Source: Thermoproteus sp. UBA157 (GTDB lineage Archaea; Thermoproteota; Thermoprotei; Thermoproteales; Thermoproteaceae). From it: a stretch of DNA of 42,485 bases. The stretch is from NCBI GenBank assembly GCA_002497345.1, contig DANS01000016.1, positions 41,028-83,512 on the forward strand, read 5' to 3'. The notes beneath the pieces are model-generated. The model was not told the DNA's origin. It did not search any database and was given only the letters and a program-made list of their open reading frames with translations. Shown here piece after piece: positions 1-8,119 of this stretch (position 1 is its first letter; every line of letters begins with the position of its first letter). The position numbers and the translations under genes were made by a program.

Positions 1-2
1 CG

Positions 3-2606
3 CCGCCTCAGACGGGGCCCAACTTCTGCAACGACGCGGCCAACTACCAATACGCCTACGAGGTTCAAGCCTCGCCGAGCCTTAACAACAACCCCTACGC
101 CACATATACAATAGGCGATTTCCAGGGATTCGTCAGCGCGGCTGGGCTGATCAATTGGCCCGCCGCGGTCGTCTACAGCAACTGCCACGCAGTGGGCCCT
201 CAGTATGACCCAACGCCGATAAGGCAGATCGTACCCACCTCGGTCTACGGCAACGCCACGCAAGGGCTCCTCCTGGGCGCCCAGTACCCGGCGGGCACGT
301 ACGACGTGGGCTACCAGATATGGAACAACTACTCCATACCTCCCGACTGGCCCGGCTTCCAAGTCAGGGTGTTGGTGAACGTTACGAACATAGGCGCTGA
401 GAAGATGGGCTATCTGTCCCTCTTCTGGGGCGGCTACGACGGCCGCACGTTTCCATGGTGCGCCGACATGGTTGCGGTGCAGCCCGAGAGCTATCCGCCG
501 TCTTTTGTCTGGTCCTATCTGCCCCAGGGGCTTTATTCGGGTCCATGGCAGACCTACTCGTGGGATATTGGGGGCTCCTTCGTGCCCCTGGAGCAGGGCC
601 GATGGTACGTGCTCTCCATATCGGGCATATTACAAGGTAGCGCTGCGGGGAGCGTATATCTGTCGGTCTATAAGTTCCTCTCGAACACGACGGGGCCCAT
701 GACCCTGTACGTGGGGCAGTGGCTTCGGAACGTCCAACTGCAGAGCACCTTCAACGTCGTTCTCGGCACCGACACGGAGGACTTCCCCGAGTCCTATACC
801 AGCCCTTGGATCGACGCGGCCGTCTACGACTTCTTGGCCATTAGGCCTTGGACATACCCGGAGCCCTCCGCCGTTTTGACCACGCTGGGCGCGGCCCCCG
901 TGGTGAGCCCTTCCAGGCAAGTCGTGCTGGCGTGGGGGCCCGCGTCCTACGTGAAGTCGACCGTGTCGGCGCTGGGCAACATATCGCTGGCGCTGGTCGT
1001 GGGGCTTAACATCACCCAGCGCGTCGTCATCAATGCATCGGCCGTGAGGGCCTACGCGTGCCCCTACAATTCGACGTACGTTAGGTACAGCTACGGCGTG
1101 TTGATAAGCTCTAACGTGCCCAGAAGCGCGCTGGGCGCCTCCTTCTCGCTGTATGTAAACATCGGCGGCGTGCTCTACAACTATACCTGCGGCAGTGCGG
1201 GCTTGTGCAACCAATCCCTCGTCTCCTACTACGGCTATATCGGCGGAATGGACTCAGCGCTGTACAACGTGACCTTCCTGGCGCCGAGGTACTCCAGCTT
1301 CTCGCTCGTGGCGCAACTGCTGGGCGCCCGGTTGGCCGTGAACAACTTGACATTGGTGCACCCGCAGGTCTACTACTTGTGGAGCGGCAACTCGCTCTAC
1401 CTCGTCAACCTCGGCGACATGGACGCCGTGTTTTACTTCCCCTGGCAATCCGGCGGGCCTATCGTGCAGTCCGTGTCGCCCAACGACGGGGTCTTCGGGG
1501 CTCGGCTCGACATATCGGGCAACGGCGGCAGTTGGACCTTGGTGATGGTCCCGCCCCGCAGCGCCGTGAACGTGACCTTCTACTCGGCCTACGCCTCCCA
1601 AGTCCAATCGGCGTTTCCCGAAGGGTACGCGCCCGGCTGGGAGCTGAGCTACATAAGCCCCGCGTCTGCGGGGACGGGATGCCGCCTCCTTCAAGTGTAC
1701 TTCCCCTCAGTTTACGTCAATAAGTCGTTCATTCTGGTTATACCTCCGGGCATCTTGAAGGCCTTGGGAATCAGCACCGGCTTAGATCGACTCAACATCT
1801 ACGTCTTCAGCGATGGTGTGTGGAGCGGGCCGCTCGCGTACTTCAAGGCGACTTGGAACGACGTATGGGTCAACATAACCCAAGCGCCGGGCTGGTTCTC
1901 CTACAGGGGCACCTTGCTCCAGATCTGCCAGTCCAGCACAGAGACCGCAAGCCCTCCGCAACAGGTGATAACGGATTACACGCCGTTGACGAGCAACAAC
2001 CAATATGCGTTTAATCCTCAAAGCGTCTCCCTCTCCAGATACCCCTCAGGTTTCGCCGTGGTGTTGAATATGACTTACGCCGTGGAGCAATCCGGAAGTC
2101 CGCTCAATTACCTCCTCTACGCCTACTTGGCCAACACCACGAACCCCAGCTACCAGTGCCCGGAGGGCACTTGGGCCGGCAAGATGCTGGAGTTCTACAA
2201 CGGATACGTGCAGGGGATCCCCGGCTGGACGGACTGGTGGAACCAATACGCGAGCGTATGCGGCGACCAGAACATCTGGACCACGTACGGCTCCGGCGTC
2301 GAGACCTACTTCATATTTGCGCTGACTCCGCAGTTCGCCAACTTCCACATAGCCACGGAGAACGGCGGCTACTTGAACAACTACAGCGCGTGGTGGTACA
2401 ACGGCTGGCCCAACACGGCGTATAGCCCCGCCCTCCTCACCACGAATCCGCCATGCGCGAACCTACAGCAATGCAACGGCCCCATGTGGAGCTTCCAGTA
2501 TTTGGTGGTCAATGATAATAACTACCCCTTCGGCGTTGTCGTGATCCCGTACATGTGGCCCCTTCCGTTCTTCGTCCTAAACGGAAACGTCTACCAGACC
2601 ATATGA
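3..2606 (+). CDS. Large secreted surface protein, 5' end outside window
   Basis: The reading frame is open from base 3, so the first start-like codon (GTG at 192) is probably internal and the gene begins before the window. About 867 residues are visible. They are rich in Tyr, Asn, Ser and Thr, predicted beta-rich, with many N-x-S/T sequons (NVT, NIT, NTT, NKS, NMT), which is typical of glycosylated crenarchaeal cell-surface proteins. A few cysteines are scattered through it. I see no transmembrane helix in the visible part or at the C-terminus, so anchoring must be N-terminal or through partners. The stop overlaps the start of the next gene (ATGA), which places it in the pilin-like operon. 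It could be an adhesin, a pilus tip protein or a filament-associated S-layer-like protein. I do not recognise the family; the extracellular role is inferred from composition and neighbours. Confidence 0.8.
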   Translation, partial: PPQTGPNFCNDAANYQYAYEVQASPSLNNNPYATYTIGDFQGFVSAAGLINWPAAVVYSNCHAVGPQYDPTPIRQIVPTSVYGNATQGLLLGAQYPAGTYDVGYQIWNNYSIPPDWPGFQVRVLVNVTNIGAEKMGYLSLFWGGYDGRTFPWCADMVAVQPESYPPSFVWSYLPQGLYSGPWQTYSWDIGGSFVPLEQGRWYVLSISGILQGSAAGSVYLSVYKFLSNTTGPMTLYVGQWLRNVQLQSTFNVVLGTDTEDFPESYTSPWIDAAVYDFLAIRPWTYPEPSAVLTTLGAAPVVSPSRQVVLAWGPASYVKSTVSALGNISLALVVGLNITQRVVINASAVRAYACPYNSTYVRYSYGVLISSNVPRSALGASFSLYVNIGGVLYNYTCGSAGLCNQSLVSYYGYIGGMDSALYNVTFLAPRYSSFSLVAQLLGARLAVNNLTLVHPQVYYLWSGNSLYLVNLGDMDAVFYFPWQSGGPIVQSVSPNDGVFGARLDISGNGGSWTLVMVPPRSAVNVTFYSAYASQVQSAFPEGYAPGWELSYISPASAGTGCRLLQVYFPSVYVNKSFILVIPPGILKALGISTGLDRLNIYVFSDGVWSGPLAYFKATWNDVWVNITQAPGWFSYRGTLLQICQSSTETASPPQQVITDYTPLTSNNQYAFNPQSVSLSRYPSGFAVVLNMTYAVEQSGSPLNYLLYAYLANTTNPSYQCPEGTWAGKMLEFYNGYVQGIPGWTDWWNQYASVCGDQNIWTTYGSGVETYFIFALTPQFANFHIATENGGYLNNYSAWWYNGWPNTAYSPALLTTNPPCANLQQCNGPMWSFQYLVVNDNNYPFGVVVIPYMWPLPFFVLNGNVYQTI

Positions 2607-3289
2607 GAGGGCTGGAGGCCCTCGAGACGGCCATACTGCTCTCCATATCGCTGGCGATAATATTCGCGGCGATGCCCTACATAGTCCAGAACATATTCCA
2701 GATAGAGGCCGGGCTGGAGGCCAAGAACATGGCCGCGTTCCTCACGGCCCTCGCCGACTCGCTCGAGGCCGACTTCGGCATGACGGGCGTCCAGAGGATG
2801 TACCAAACGCCCTCCACGTATTTCGGCACGTTCTACGTCAGAACCTCCAATATGTCGGTGACGATTACATGCGGCGGCGTTTCGCAGACCTTCTACTTCA
2901 AGGAGCTGGTCGTGGGCTACAACTCGACCTACGCGGAGTTCGGCGACGGCATGCTGAGGGGGTTGGTCGGCTCCCTCGCCGTGCCCATCGGGGAGCCCGT
3001 GGTGGCGGTGAACTCCACCTACCCGCGTACCGTAAAGCTCTACAGCAGAGTCGTCTACGTCAACGGCTCCTCGTCCCTCTACCTCTACACCATATCCGCA
3101 TCCTTTATCCCTCAAGGAGCGGGCCAAGCGTTGGCCTACGTGGTCGGGCCCCTCAACTCCACACAACTGGCTTGTTCCGGCTCGACGACAGTGACGGTCT
3201 CCAGCAGATACGGCTCAACCGCCGTCGTGTTCAATAACGTGAGCACGATATATCTGGTTTGGAACAACATCACCGTCATCTGGAAATGA
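2603..3289 (+). CDS. Type IV pilin-like / pseudopilin protein 1
   Basis: A 228-residue protein. The ATG at 2603 is chosen because it overlaps the preceding stop (ATGA) and directly gives a pilin-like N-terminus: a very short charged start (MRG), then LEALETAILL and a hydrophobic helix to about residue 28. The remainder is predicted extracellular and holds several N-x-S/T sequons (NST, NGS, NVS, NIT). Archaeal pilins carry a class III signal cut by a PibD-like peptidase before such a helix; here a cut after Gly3 is plausible but inferred. It is followed at once (ATGA) by a second protein of the same design and lies upstream of TadC- and TadA-like genes. It probably forms or nucleates a filament. 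No sequence family was recognised beyond this architecture. Confidence 0.72.
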   Translation: MRGLEALETAILLSISLAIIFAAMPYIVQNIFQIEAGLEAKNMAAFLTALADSLEADFGMTGVQRMYQTPSTYFGTFYVRTSNMSVTITCGGVSQTFYFKELVVGYNSTYAEFGDGMLRGLVGSLAVPIGEPVVAVNSTYPRTVKLYSRVVYVNGSSSLYLYTISASFIPQGAGQALAYVVGPLNSTQLACSGSTTVTVSSRYGSTAVVFNNVSTIYLVWNNITVIWK

Positions 3290-3870
3290 GGAGCATCACG
3301 GCGATAGAGGCGGCGTTGCTCTTCGGCTTCATGGCGGCGGCTTATTTCGTCGCCGCTTATCTGGTCTGGCTCTTGTCCCTACGAGCATTCCAAAACGAGG
3401 CCGCCACGACGGCCTCCTTGATGGTCCGCTACGTCGCGTCGCAGACGGCCGACCTCATCTCGTCGTCTCTCACCCCTGGCGTTAGGACCATAAGCTACAA
3501 GCTGTTTCTACCCACGCAGTTCCCCAACTTCGACGCGTATGCCTACTCCATAGCGCTTGTAAACAACTCCACGAGGCCCGGCGTAGTGGCGTTGTACGTA
3601 ATAGCCAACTTCACGGCGTATCGCGGCTCCTTCTCGGCCTCCCTCTACGGGGTGTCCGCGTTTGCGTATAGCCTCAACGCCTCGTTCGCCGGCGTGAAGA
3701 TATACGCGACGAACTTCGACCGCGCACTGGGAGGGCCCTCTTGCGTCGTCCTCTCCCCGGCCGTCCCTGGCGCTCTGGCGGTCAACTTGACCCAGCCCGG
3801 CTGCGGCGCTCTCTGGTACGCGCCTACGCCCGCCAACTACAAGCTGCTCACGGCGGTCAGGGGGAGGTGA
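3286..3870 (+). CDS. Type IV pilin-like / pseudopilin protein 2
   Basis: A 194-residue protein starting at an ATG that overlaps the previous stop. The N-terminus (MRS, then ITAIEAALLFGF) runs straight into a hydrophobic helix to about residue 30, with a Glu early in the segment as in prepilins. The rest looks extracellular, with sequons such as NNS, NFT, NAS and NLT and two cysteines near the C-terminus that could form a disulfide. Like the gene before it, it resembles a minor pilin or an extracellular pilus subunit of the crenarchaeal type IV pilus group. It overlaps the next gene by GTGA. The two pilin-like genes differ in sequence, so they are probably different subunits rather than recent duplicates. 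Confidence 0.7.
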   Translation: MRSITAIEAALLFGFMAAAYFVAAYLVWLLSLRAFQNEAATTASLMVRYVASQTADLISSSLTPGVRTISYKLFLPTQFPNFDAYAYSIALVNNSTRPGVVALYVIANFTAYRGSFSASLYGVSAFAYSLNASFAGVKIYATNFDRALGGPSCVVLSPAVPGALAVNLTQPGCGALWYAPTPANYKLLTAVRGR

Positions 3871-4493
3871 CGGGGGGAAGGTGGCTCGTCGACCCCCTCG
3901 AGTGGCAATACGTCATGACCTTGGCGAGGGCCCTCCTGCCCGAGCTCTCCTTCCAGAGGGATCAAGAGGCCGCGGAGCTGGCCTCGAGCCTCGGCGGTTT
4001 GCCAATCGACGTCTTGCTGGAGTTGGACTGGTCCAAGCCCGTCGTCTACATGCCGCCCTTTAGGCGGCTGGTCGAGGGGTCCGTGGTGGTGGCCGTGGAG
4101 GGCTTCGCGGCCAGGCGCCTTCTAGAGGCCGGGATAAGGCCAGACGTCGTTGTGACCGATCTCGACTACGAGCCCGAGGACGCGGGCGTCGGCCGGGTGG
4201 CGGTCGTCCACGCCCACGGCGATAACATCGAGAGGCTACGCGCGGCGCCTCCTCGTAGGGTGTTCACGGTGCAGACGGCGCCGCCGCCGGGCACCTACAA
4301 CGTCGGGGGCTTCACGGACGGCGATAGGGCCGTATATCTGGCATATGCTCTAGGCGCGCGGGAGGTCGTGATTAGCGGCTTCTACCCCGGCGTCCCCATA
4401 AAACGCGTCGATTCGGTAAAGGCGAGAAAGCTCGCGCTGGCCTCGGCCTTACTGCGCAGGCTCTCCAGGCTCCTCCCACTTCGCCTTCTCTGA
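3867..4493 (+). CDS. mptE: 6-hydroxymethyl-7,8-dihydropterin pyrophosphokinase, MptE type
   Basis: A 208-residue protein; the GTG at 3867 overlaps the preceding stop (GTGA). It matches the archaeal MptE family (DUF115-like, COG1634), which transfers pyrophosphate from ATP to 6-hydroxymethyl-dihydropterin in the pathway to tetrahydromethanopterin-like or folate-like C1 carriers. Recognisable motifs are VVTDLDYEPED near the middle, HAHGDN, and GGFTDGDRAV towards the C-terminus, followed by a G-rich segment. The function is cytoplasmic, so its place behind pilin-like genes is odd and may simply be co-transcription. Its last 45 bases overlap the 3' end of a small gene on the opposite strand. Family assignment is from remembered motifs. 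Confidence 0.8.
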   Translation: MTGGRWLVDPLEWQYVMTLARALLPELSFQRDQEAAELASSLGGLPIDVLLELDWSKPVVYMPPFRRLVEGSVVVAVEGFAARRLLEAGIRPDVVVTDLDYEPEDAGVGRVAVVHAHGDNIERLRAAPPRRVFTVQTAPPPGTYNVGGFTDGDRAVYLAYALGAREVVISGFYPGVPIKRVDSVKARKLALASALLRRLSRLLPLRLL

Positions 4494-4763
4494 AAACAAG
4501 GCCAGCATCTCCAGGGATTTGGCCAACTGCCTCAGCCTCTCCTCGTCGTCCTCGAACTCCAGATAGCGCTCTAGGGGGAGCCTCATGTCCATCATATCCT
4601 CCCCCGCTATGTAGACGCAGATGGCGCCTCGGCACACCGTGAGCGTATATATAGTCCTGTAGGGGTAAAGCTCCGTGTAGTACCACAAGAAGCCGCCGAT
4701 GGAGCGCAGGGCCTCGACGACTTTCGGGTCCCTTGCCAGCTTGATCACCCGCTCCTTATCCAC
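4449..4763 (-). CDS. Small unknown protein, antisense within pilus locus
   Basis: About 104 residues if translation begins at the GTG at 4763. I prefer this start because a TATA-like TTATAAAT lies at about 4783-4789 on this strand, at the distance expected of a leaderless transcript; a TTG at 4769 is an alternative. The longer open frame upstream runs through the promoter and start of the TadC-like gene and is not protein-like. The protein is mixed alpha/beta, with a Tyr-rich middle (WYYTELYPY) and an acidic, helical C-terminus (EFEDDEERL). No family was recognised. It is convergent with mptE (45-base overlap) and divergent from the TadC-like gene, so it splits the locus into two transcription units. 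It could be an unrelated insertion or a regulator. Confidence 0.6.
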   Translation of the reverse strand: MDKERVIKLARDPKVVEALRSIGGFLWYYTELYPYRTIYTLTVCRGAICVYIAGEDMMDMRLPLERYLEFEDDEERLRQLAKSLEMLALFSEKAKWEEPGEPAQ

Positions 4764-4822
4764 GCCCAAGAGCTGTTTTACATTTATAACAGTGCCCTCC
4801 TCGGCCGCAGGCAACGCCAACG

Positions 4823-4846
4823 TAAAAAATATATTCGGAGGAGGGA
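4823..4846 (+). promoter_or_regulatory. TATA box and GGAGGAG before tadC-like gene
   Basis: An A/T run (TAAAAAATATATTC, 4823-4835) centred about 26 bases before GTG 4855 fits an archaeal TATA box for a leaderless transcript. A Shine-Dalgarno-like GGAGGAG follows (about 4837-4843), but it would lie upstream of the transcript start if the mRNA is leaderless. The promoter shows that the TadC/TadA unit can be transcribed separately from the upstream pilin-like genes. It also fixes GTG 4855 as the preferred start over a longer in-frame extension upstream. Confidence 0.55.
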
Positions 4847-4854
4847 TCCACTCC

Positions 4855-6426
4855 GTGGTCAATATATACAACTTCTTCATGAAGGGCATAGAGAGGACCG
4901 ATCTGGATCCCCTCAAGTTCCGCCAAACCGTCAGGCTCGCCTTGCTCGGAGGCGCCGCGCTGGCCGCGTTGGGGGGCTTCTTCACGGCGGTCCGCGCGTT
5001 TCCTCTAGGCCCTCTTTTCTTGGGGCTGGGGCTCTTCCTCGCGTTTACGCCGAGGGTTGTAATAAGCGTCCGCGCGACCTCCATAAGGGAGCTCCTCAAC
5101 ACGGAGATACCTTTTCTGACCGTGTTGGTTCAAATGACCTTCGCCACCAAGGCCCCGCTCGATCTGGCCATCCAACGCATGATGCGCTACAAGGAGCTGC
5201 CGGGCATAAGGACCCTTGCCATCACTGCCTGGAACAACACGCGCATGTTGGGCATGGAGCCCCTCGACGCCTTGAAGAGGGCCGTGGAGAAGCTGGCGCC
5301 CCAGAAGCTGGTGTATCGCTTCAACTCTCTTTACACGGCCCTGAGAGTCGGCGAGGATGTAATCGCCAAGCTCTCGCTGTATATGGACATGGACATGGTG
5401 GAGTTCTCCACGGCGATGCAGAGGAGGATCGACTCCCTCGTGTCTGCGATATCGGCCACAATAGTGGGCTTAGCCATGTTGTCTGTCACGGCCATAGTTG
5501 TGGGCCGCGGCAACGCCGGGGTCTTCGTGCTCATGGGCGGCCTTCTGCCGGCCATCATGGGCGCCATAATGGGGCTGGTAATCAACGTCCCGCTCCTCAA
5601 GATGGACTTCAGAATATGGCCCCTCGCAGTGGCCATAACGTCCGGCGCTGCGATGATCGTGTTGGGCTTCTTCCTAAACTTCGGCATCTACACGCCCTTG
5701 GCGGCGGCCGCCATATCCGGCATCGGCTACTTCGTGACCAGGGAGAGGATAAACGCGCGCTCCTTCGAGAGGGGGTTCATGGACTTCTCCTACGTGGTCC
5801 TCGACGAGCTCAAGCGCTCGCCGTCTGTGGTCAAGGCCATGGAGAGCGCCATAACGTACGGCAATTTCGGCGACTTCACGCCCAGGGGCGCCGCCATGCT
5901 CAACGCAGTTAAGTCCGGCTTGGCAGAGCTGGAGGAGGTTGTGGTGAGGGGGATGCAGCCCATAATGGCCATAGTGAGCAGGATATTCTTCGACATACAT
6001 AGGCTGGGCACCCTCCCCCGCTCCACGATAGACCAGTTGCAGAACTTCGTGGCGAAGCTCTTCGACTACCGCGAGCAGTTGAGCAAGTCATTAAGCATAG
6101 TGAGGCTCCTGGCCGTGCTCGGCGCAGCTATGGTGGCCTTCGTGAACGCCTCCATGATTATAATGAGCCAAGCCATGGCCAGCGTCGCCGGAGGCGGCGC
6201 GGGGATGCCCGCCGCCGGCCTCGCCGGAGGCGGAATAGGCATGAACTTCCTCTACTTGGCGTTTGGGATGTTGGCCATCGGCTACTACTTCCTCTTCGCC
6301 AAGGTCAGCTTCTCCACGAGGGGAGGCCTTATATATCTAACAATCTTCTACTTGGCCATGTTCGTCGTGATCATAGCCACGACCAGCATCTTGAAGCCGC
6401 CCAGCACCGCCGCGGGGGTACCATGA
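4855..6426 (+). CDS. TadC/FlaJ-like pilus assembly membrane platform
   Basis: About 523 residues from the GTG at 4855, set by the upstream TATA box; ATG 4879 is an alternative, and the longer open frame from 4699 crosses the promoter. The protein has the duplicated T2SF layout of archaeal FlaJ/TadC proteins: a hydrophobic pair near residues 22-60, a cytoplasmic helical domain, membrane segments around 197-217, 222-245 and 255-295, a second cytoplasmic domain, then segments near 417-440, 462-482 and 491-512. A Gly/Ala-rich loop lies between the later segments. In type IV filament systems this protein sits in the membrane and links the ATPase to pilin extraction. The next gene encodes that ATPase and overlaps by ATGA, so the two are surely co-expressed. 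Confidence 0.88.
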   Translation: MVNIYNFFMKGIERTDLDPLKFRQTVRLALLGGAALAALGGFFTAVRAFPLGPLFLGLGLFLAFTPRVVISVRATSIRELLNTEIPFLTVLVQMTFATKAPLDLAIQRMMRYKELPGIRTLAITAWNNTRMLGMEPLDALKRAVEKLAPQKLVYRFNSLYTALRVGEDVIAKLSLYMDMDMVEFSTAMQRRIDSLVSAISATIVGLAMLSVTAIVVGRGNAGVFVLMGGLLPAIMGAIMGLVINVPLLKMDFRIWPLAVAITSGAAMIVLGFFLNFGIYTPLAAAAISGIGYFVTRERINARSFERGFMDFSYVVLDELKRSPSVVKAMESAITYGNFGDFTPRGAAMLNAVKSGLAELEEVVVRGMQPIMAIVSRIFFDIHRLGTLPRSTIDQLQNFVAKLFDYREQLSKSLSIVRLLAVLGAAMVAFVNASMIIMSQAMASVAGGGAGMPAAGLAGGGIGMNFLYLAFGMLAIGYYFLFAKVSFSTRGGLIYLTIFYLAMFVVIIATTSILKPPSTAAGVP

Positions 6427-7910
6427 GCGCGCGCGGTCTCGGCTTCCGGATAGAGCAATGCCCTGGGATCCCCGTTGAGGAATACGCCGTAGAGGGCGCC
6501 AGGATAATCATACATAAGTTCGAGGACGGATATTGCTACTCTGTCAACTACGCGTTCCCGTATTCGGACAAGGTGGGCGAGTACGTCTACAAGATAGTCG
6601 AGTACCTAACCGCTAGGCAAGTGGTCAGGCCTGACATGACGAGGGAGGAGCTCGGAAAGCTCATCGACATGGCCATGGCCGATATAGGCGTTCCGAGGCC
6701 CTTGAGGGGGCCTGTCCGCTTCTACGTCCAGCTGGAGGCGGCAGACTACTCCTACCTCACGCCGCTCCTCTACGACGTGAGGCTGGAGAACGTCAACATA
6801 AACGGGACCGACAACCCCATATATGTCGACCACAGGGATTACGGCTACAACATAAGGACCAATATAGTCCCTACCGATAGGGAGGTGATCCTCAGGATCG
6901 TGAGCAGGGTTTACGCCGAGACCGGAAGGCCCTTGAACGAGCAGTACCCGATACAAGACACTTACCTCCGCTTGCCCAACGGCGCTCTGTTGAGGTTCGC
7001 GACGGCCATGTCCGGCAAGACCTCGCGCAATCCGCCCTACGTCTCCGTCCGCATCCAGCCGCCGGAGCCCATATCGCCGACGAAGCTGATAAAGAACAAG
7101 ACCATCTCGGCGCTCGGGCTGGCGTATCTGTGGTACCTCTTCGAGAACCTCAAGTCGATACTCATAATAGGAGGCACGGGCTCGGGCAAGACGACCCTCC
7201 TCAACGCTCTGCTGGTCCTCCTGCCGCACAAGCGCATAGCAGTGGCCGAGGAGACGCCTGAGATACGCCTCCCTAAGAGCTTCACCAACTCGGTCCTCCT
7301 CTTCACCTCGCCTCTGTACGACTACCAGAAGAACCTCCCAGGATCGGAGTCCGCCATATATCTGATCGACTTGGTCCGCTATCTGCTACGCGCCAGGCCG
7401 GACATTGTGGTGATAGGCGAGAGCCGCGGCCGCGAGATACACGAGCTGATACAAGGCATCTTGACGGGCCACGGAGGCGCGACGACCTTCCACGCCGAGG
7501 ATATGGTCGAGGCGTTCATGAGGATGACCGGCGAGGCCATGGGCGTCTCGCCTGAGCACATATCGGCGTTTAGCGTAGTCGCCGTGGTCAAGAAGTTCGA
7601 CTGGGGCAGGCGCGTCACTTCGCTCACAGAGGTGGTGTGGCTGAGGGCGTACCCCTACCCCGCCCTCAATAGGATAAAGATAAAGGAGGAGGAGTTCGGC
7701 CTCGTGGAGGTGGGCGTCTACGACCGCAATAAGGACGTCTTCACGGTCGACCTCAAGAGGTCGTTCTGGTTACAGAGGCTGGGCGGCATCGAGGAGGTCT
7801 CGGCGCGCGCCGAGCTTCTGCAAGCCTTGGCCGATAAGGGGGTGCTCGACGCCGAGGCGGTCGCCGAGGCTGTGAGGCAGTACTACAGGCTGAGGAGGAA
7901 GTCGCCGTGA
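6423..7910 (+). CDS. TadA/FlaI/VirB11-family secretion ATPase
   Basis: A 495-residue cytoplasmic hexameric-type ATPase that powers pilus assembly or secretion. The N-terminal half is a recognition domain. The catalytic core has Walker A GGTGSGKTT near residues 250-258, the Asp-box region EETPEI about 25 residues later, a Walker B-like segment VVIGESRGREI near 325-337, and the His box GHGGATTFHAED near 350. These are the usual motifs of the family. The start overlaps the stop of the TadC-like gene (ATGA). The C-terminus runs into a 70-residue gene by GTGA. Filament type cannot be decided from the ATPase alone: archaeal adhesive pili, archaella and Tad-like systems share this fold. No archaellum accessory genes are seen here, so a non-archaellum pilus is more likely. 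Confidence 0.92.
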   Translation: MSARGLGFRIEQCPGIPVEEYAVEGARIIIHKFEDGYCYSVNYAFPYSDKVGEYVYKIVEYLTARQVVRPDMTREELGKLIDMAMADIGVPRPLRGPVRFYVQLEAADYSYLTPLLYDVRLENVNINGTDNPIYVDHRDYGYNIRTNIVPTDREVILRIVSRVYAETGRPLNEQYPIQDTYLRLPNGALLRFATAMSGKTSRNPPYVSVRIQPPEPISPTKLIKNKTISALGLAYLWYLFENLKSILIIGGTGSGKTTLLNALLVLLPHKRIAVAEETPEIRLPKSFTNSVLLFTSPLYDYQKNLPGSESAIYLIDLVRYLLRARPDIVVIGESRGREIHELIQGILTGHGGATTFHAEDMVEAFMRMTGEAMGVSPEHISAFSVVAVVKKFDWGRRVTSLTEVVWLRAYPYPALNRIKIKEEEFGLVEVGVYDRNKDVFTVDLKRSFWLQRLGGIEEVSARAELLQALADKGVLDAEAVAEAVRQYYRLRRKSP

Positions 7911-8119
7911 TACTATACGGAACGCCCGAGGAGCTCGCCAAGGCCTTGGAGGAAGAGGTAGCTAAGCTGTTATCCCTTAAGGGCAGGGATCCTCATCTCG
8001 ATAAGTTCATAGACAAGAAGTTGAAAATGTTGAAGGAGTGTTGGACTAAGCTAAGAGGGATAAGATCGAGCCAAGTTCAGATCATAGCGATCTCGTCTTG
8101 CTACCTAGTGGAGCTATGA
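7907..8119 (+). CDS. Small unknown cytoplasmic protein in pilus operon
   Basis: A 70-residue protein beginning with a GTG that overlaps the ATPase stop (GTGA) and ending in an ATGA overlap with the next gene, which is good evidence for translation. It is charged and helical, with alternating Lys/Glu (EELAKALEEEVAKLL) in the first half and two cysteines in the second. There is no signal peptide or membrane segment. I do not recognise a family. Its place between the ATPase and a membrane protein suggests a regulator or adaptor of pilus assembly; this is inference from position alone. Confidence 0.6.
   Translation: MILYGTPEELAKALEEEVAKLLSLKGRDPHLDKFIDKKLKMLKECWTKLRGIRSSQVQIIAISSCYLVEL

Noticed and set aside
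4699..4854. Upstream extension of the TadC-like protein
   Set aside because: It crosses a TATA box and its residues do not look like the family N-terminus.
4764..5102. Upstream extension of the minus-strand gene in the pilus locus
   Set aside because: It lies opposite the TadC-like gene and crosses the promoter assigned to the small gene.
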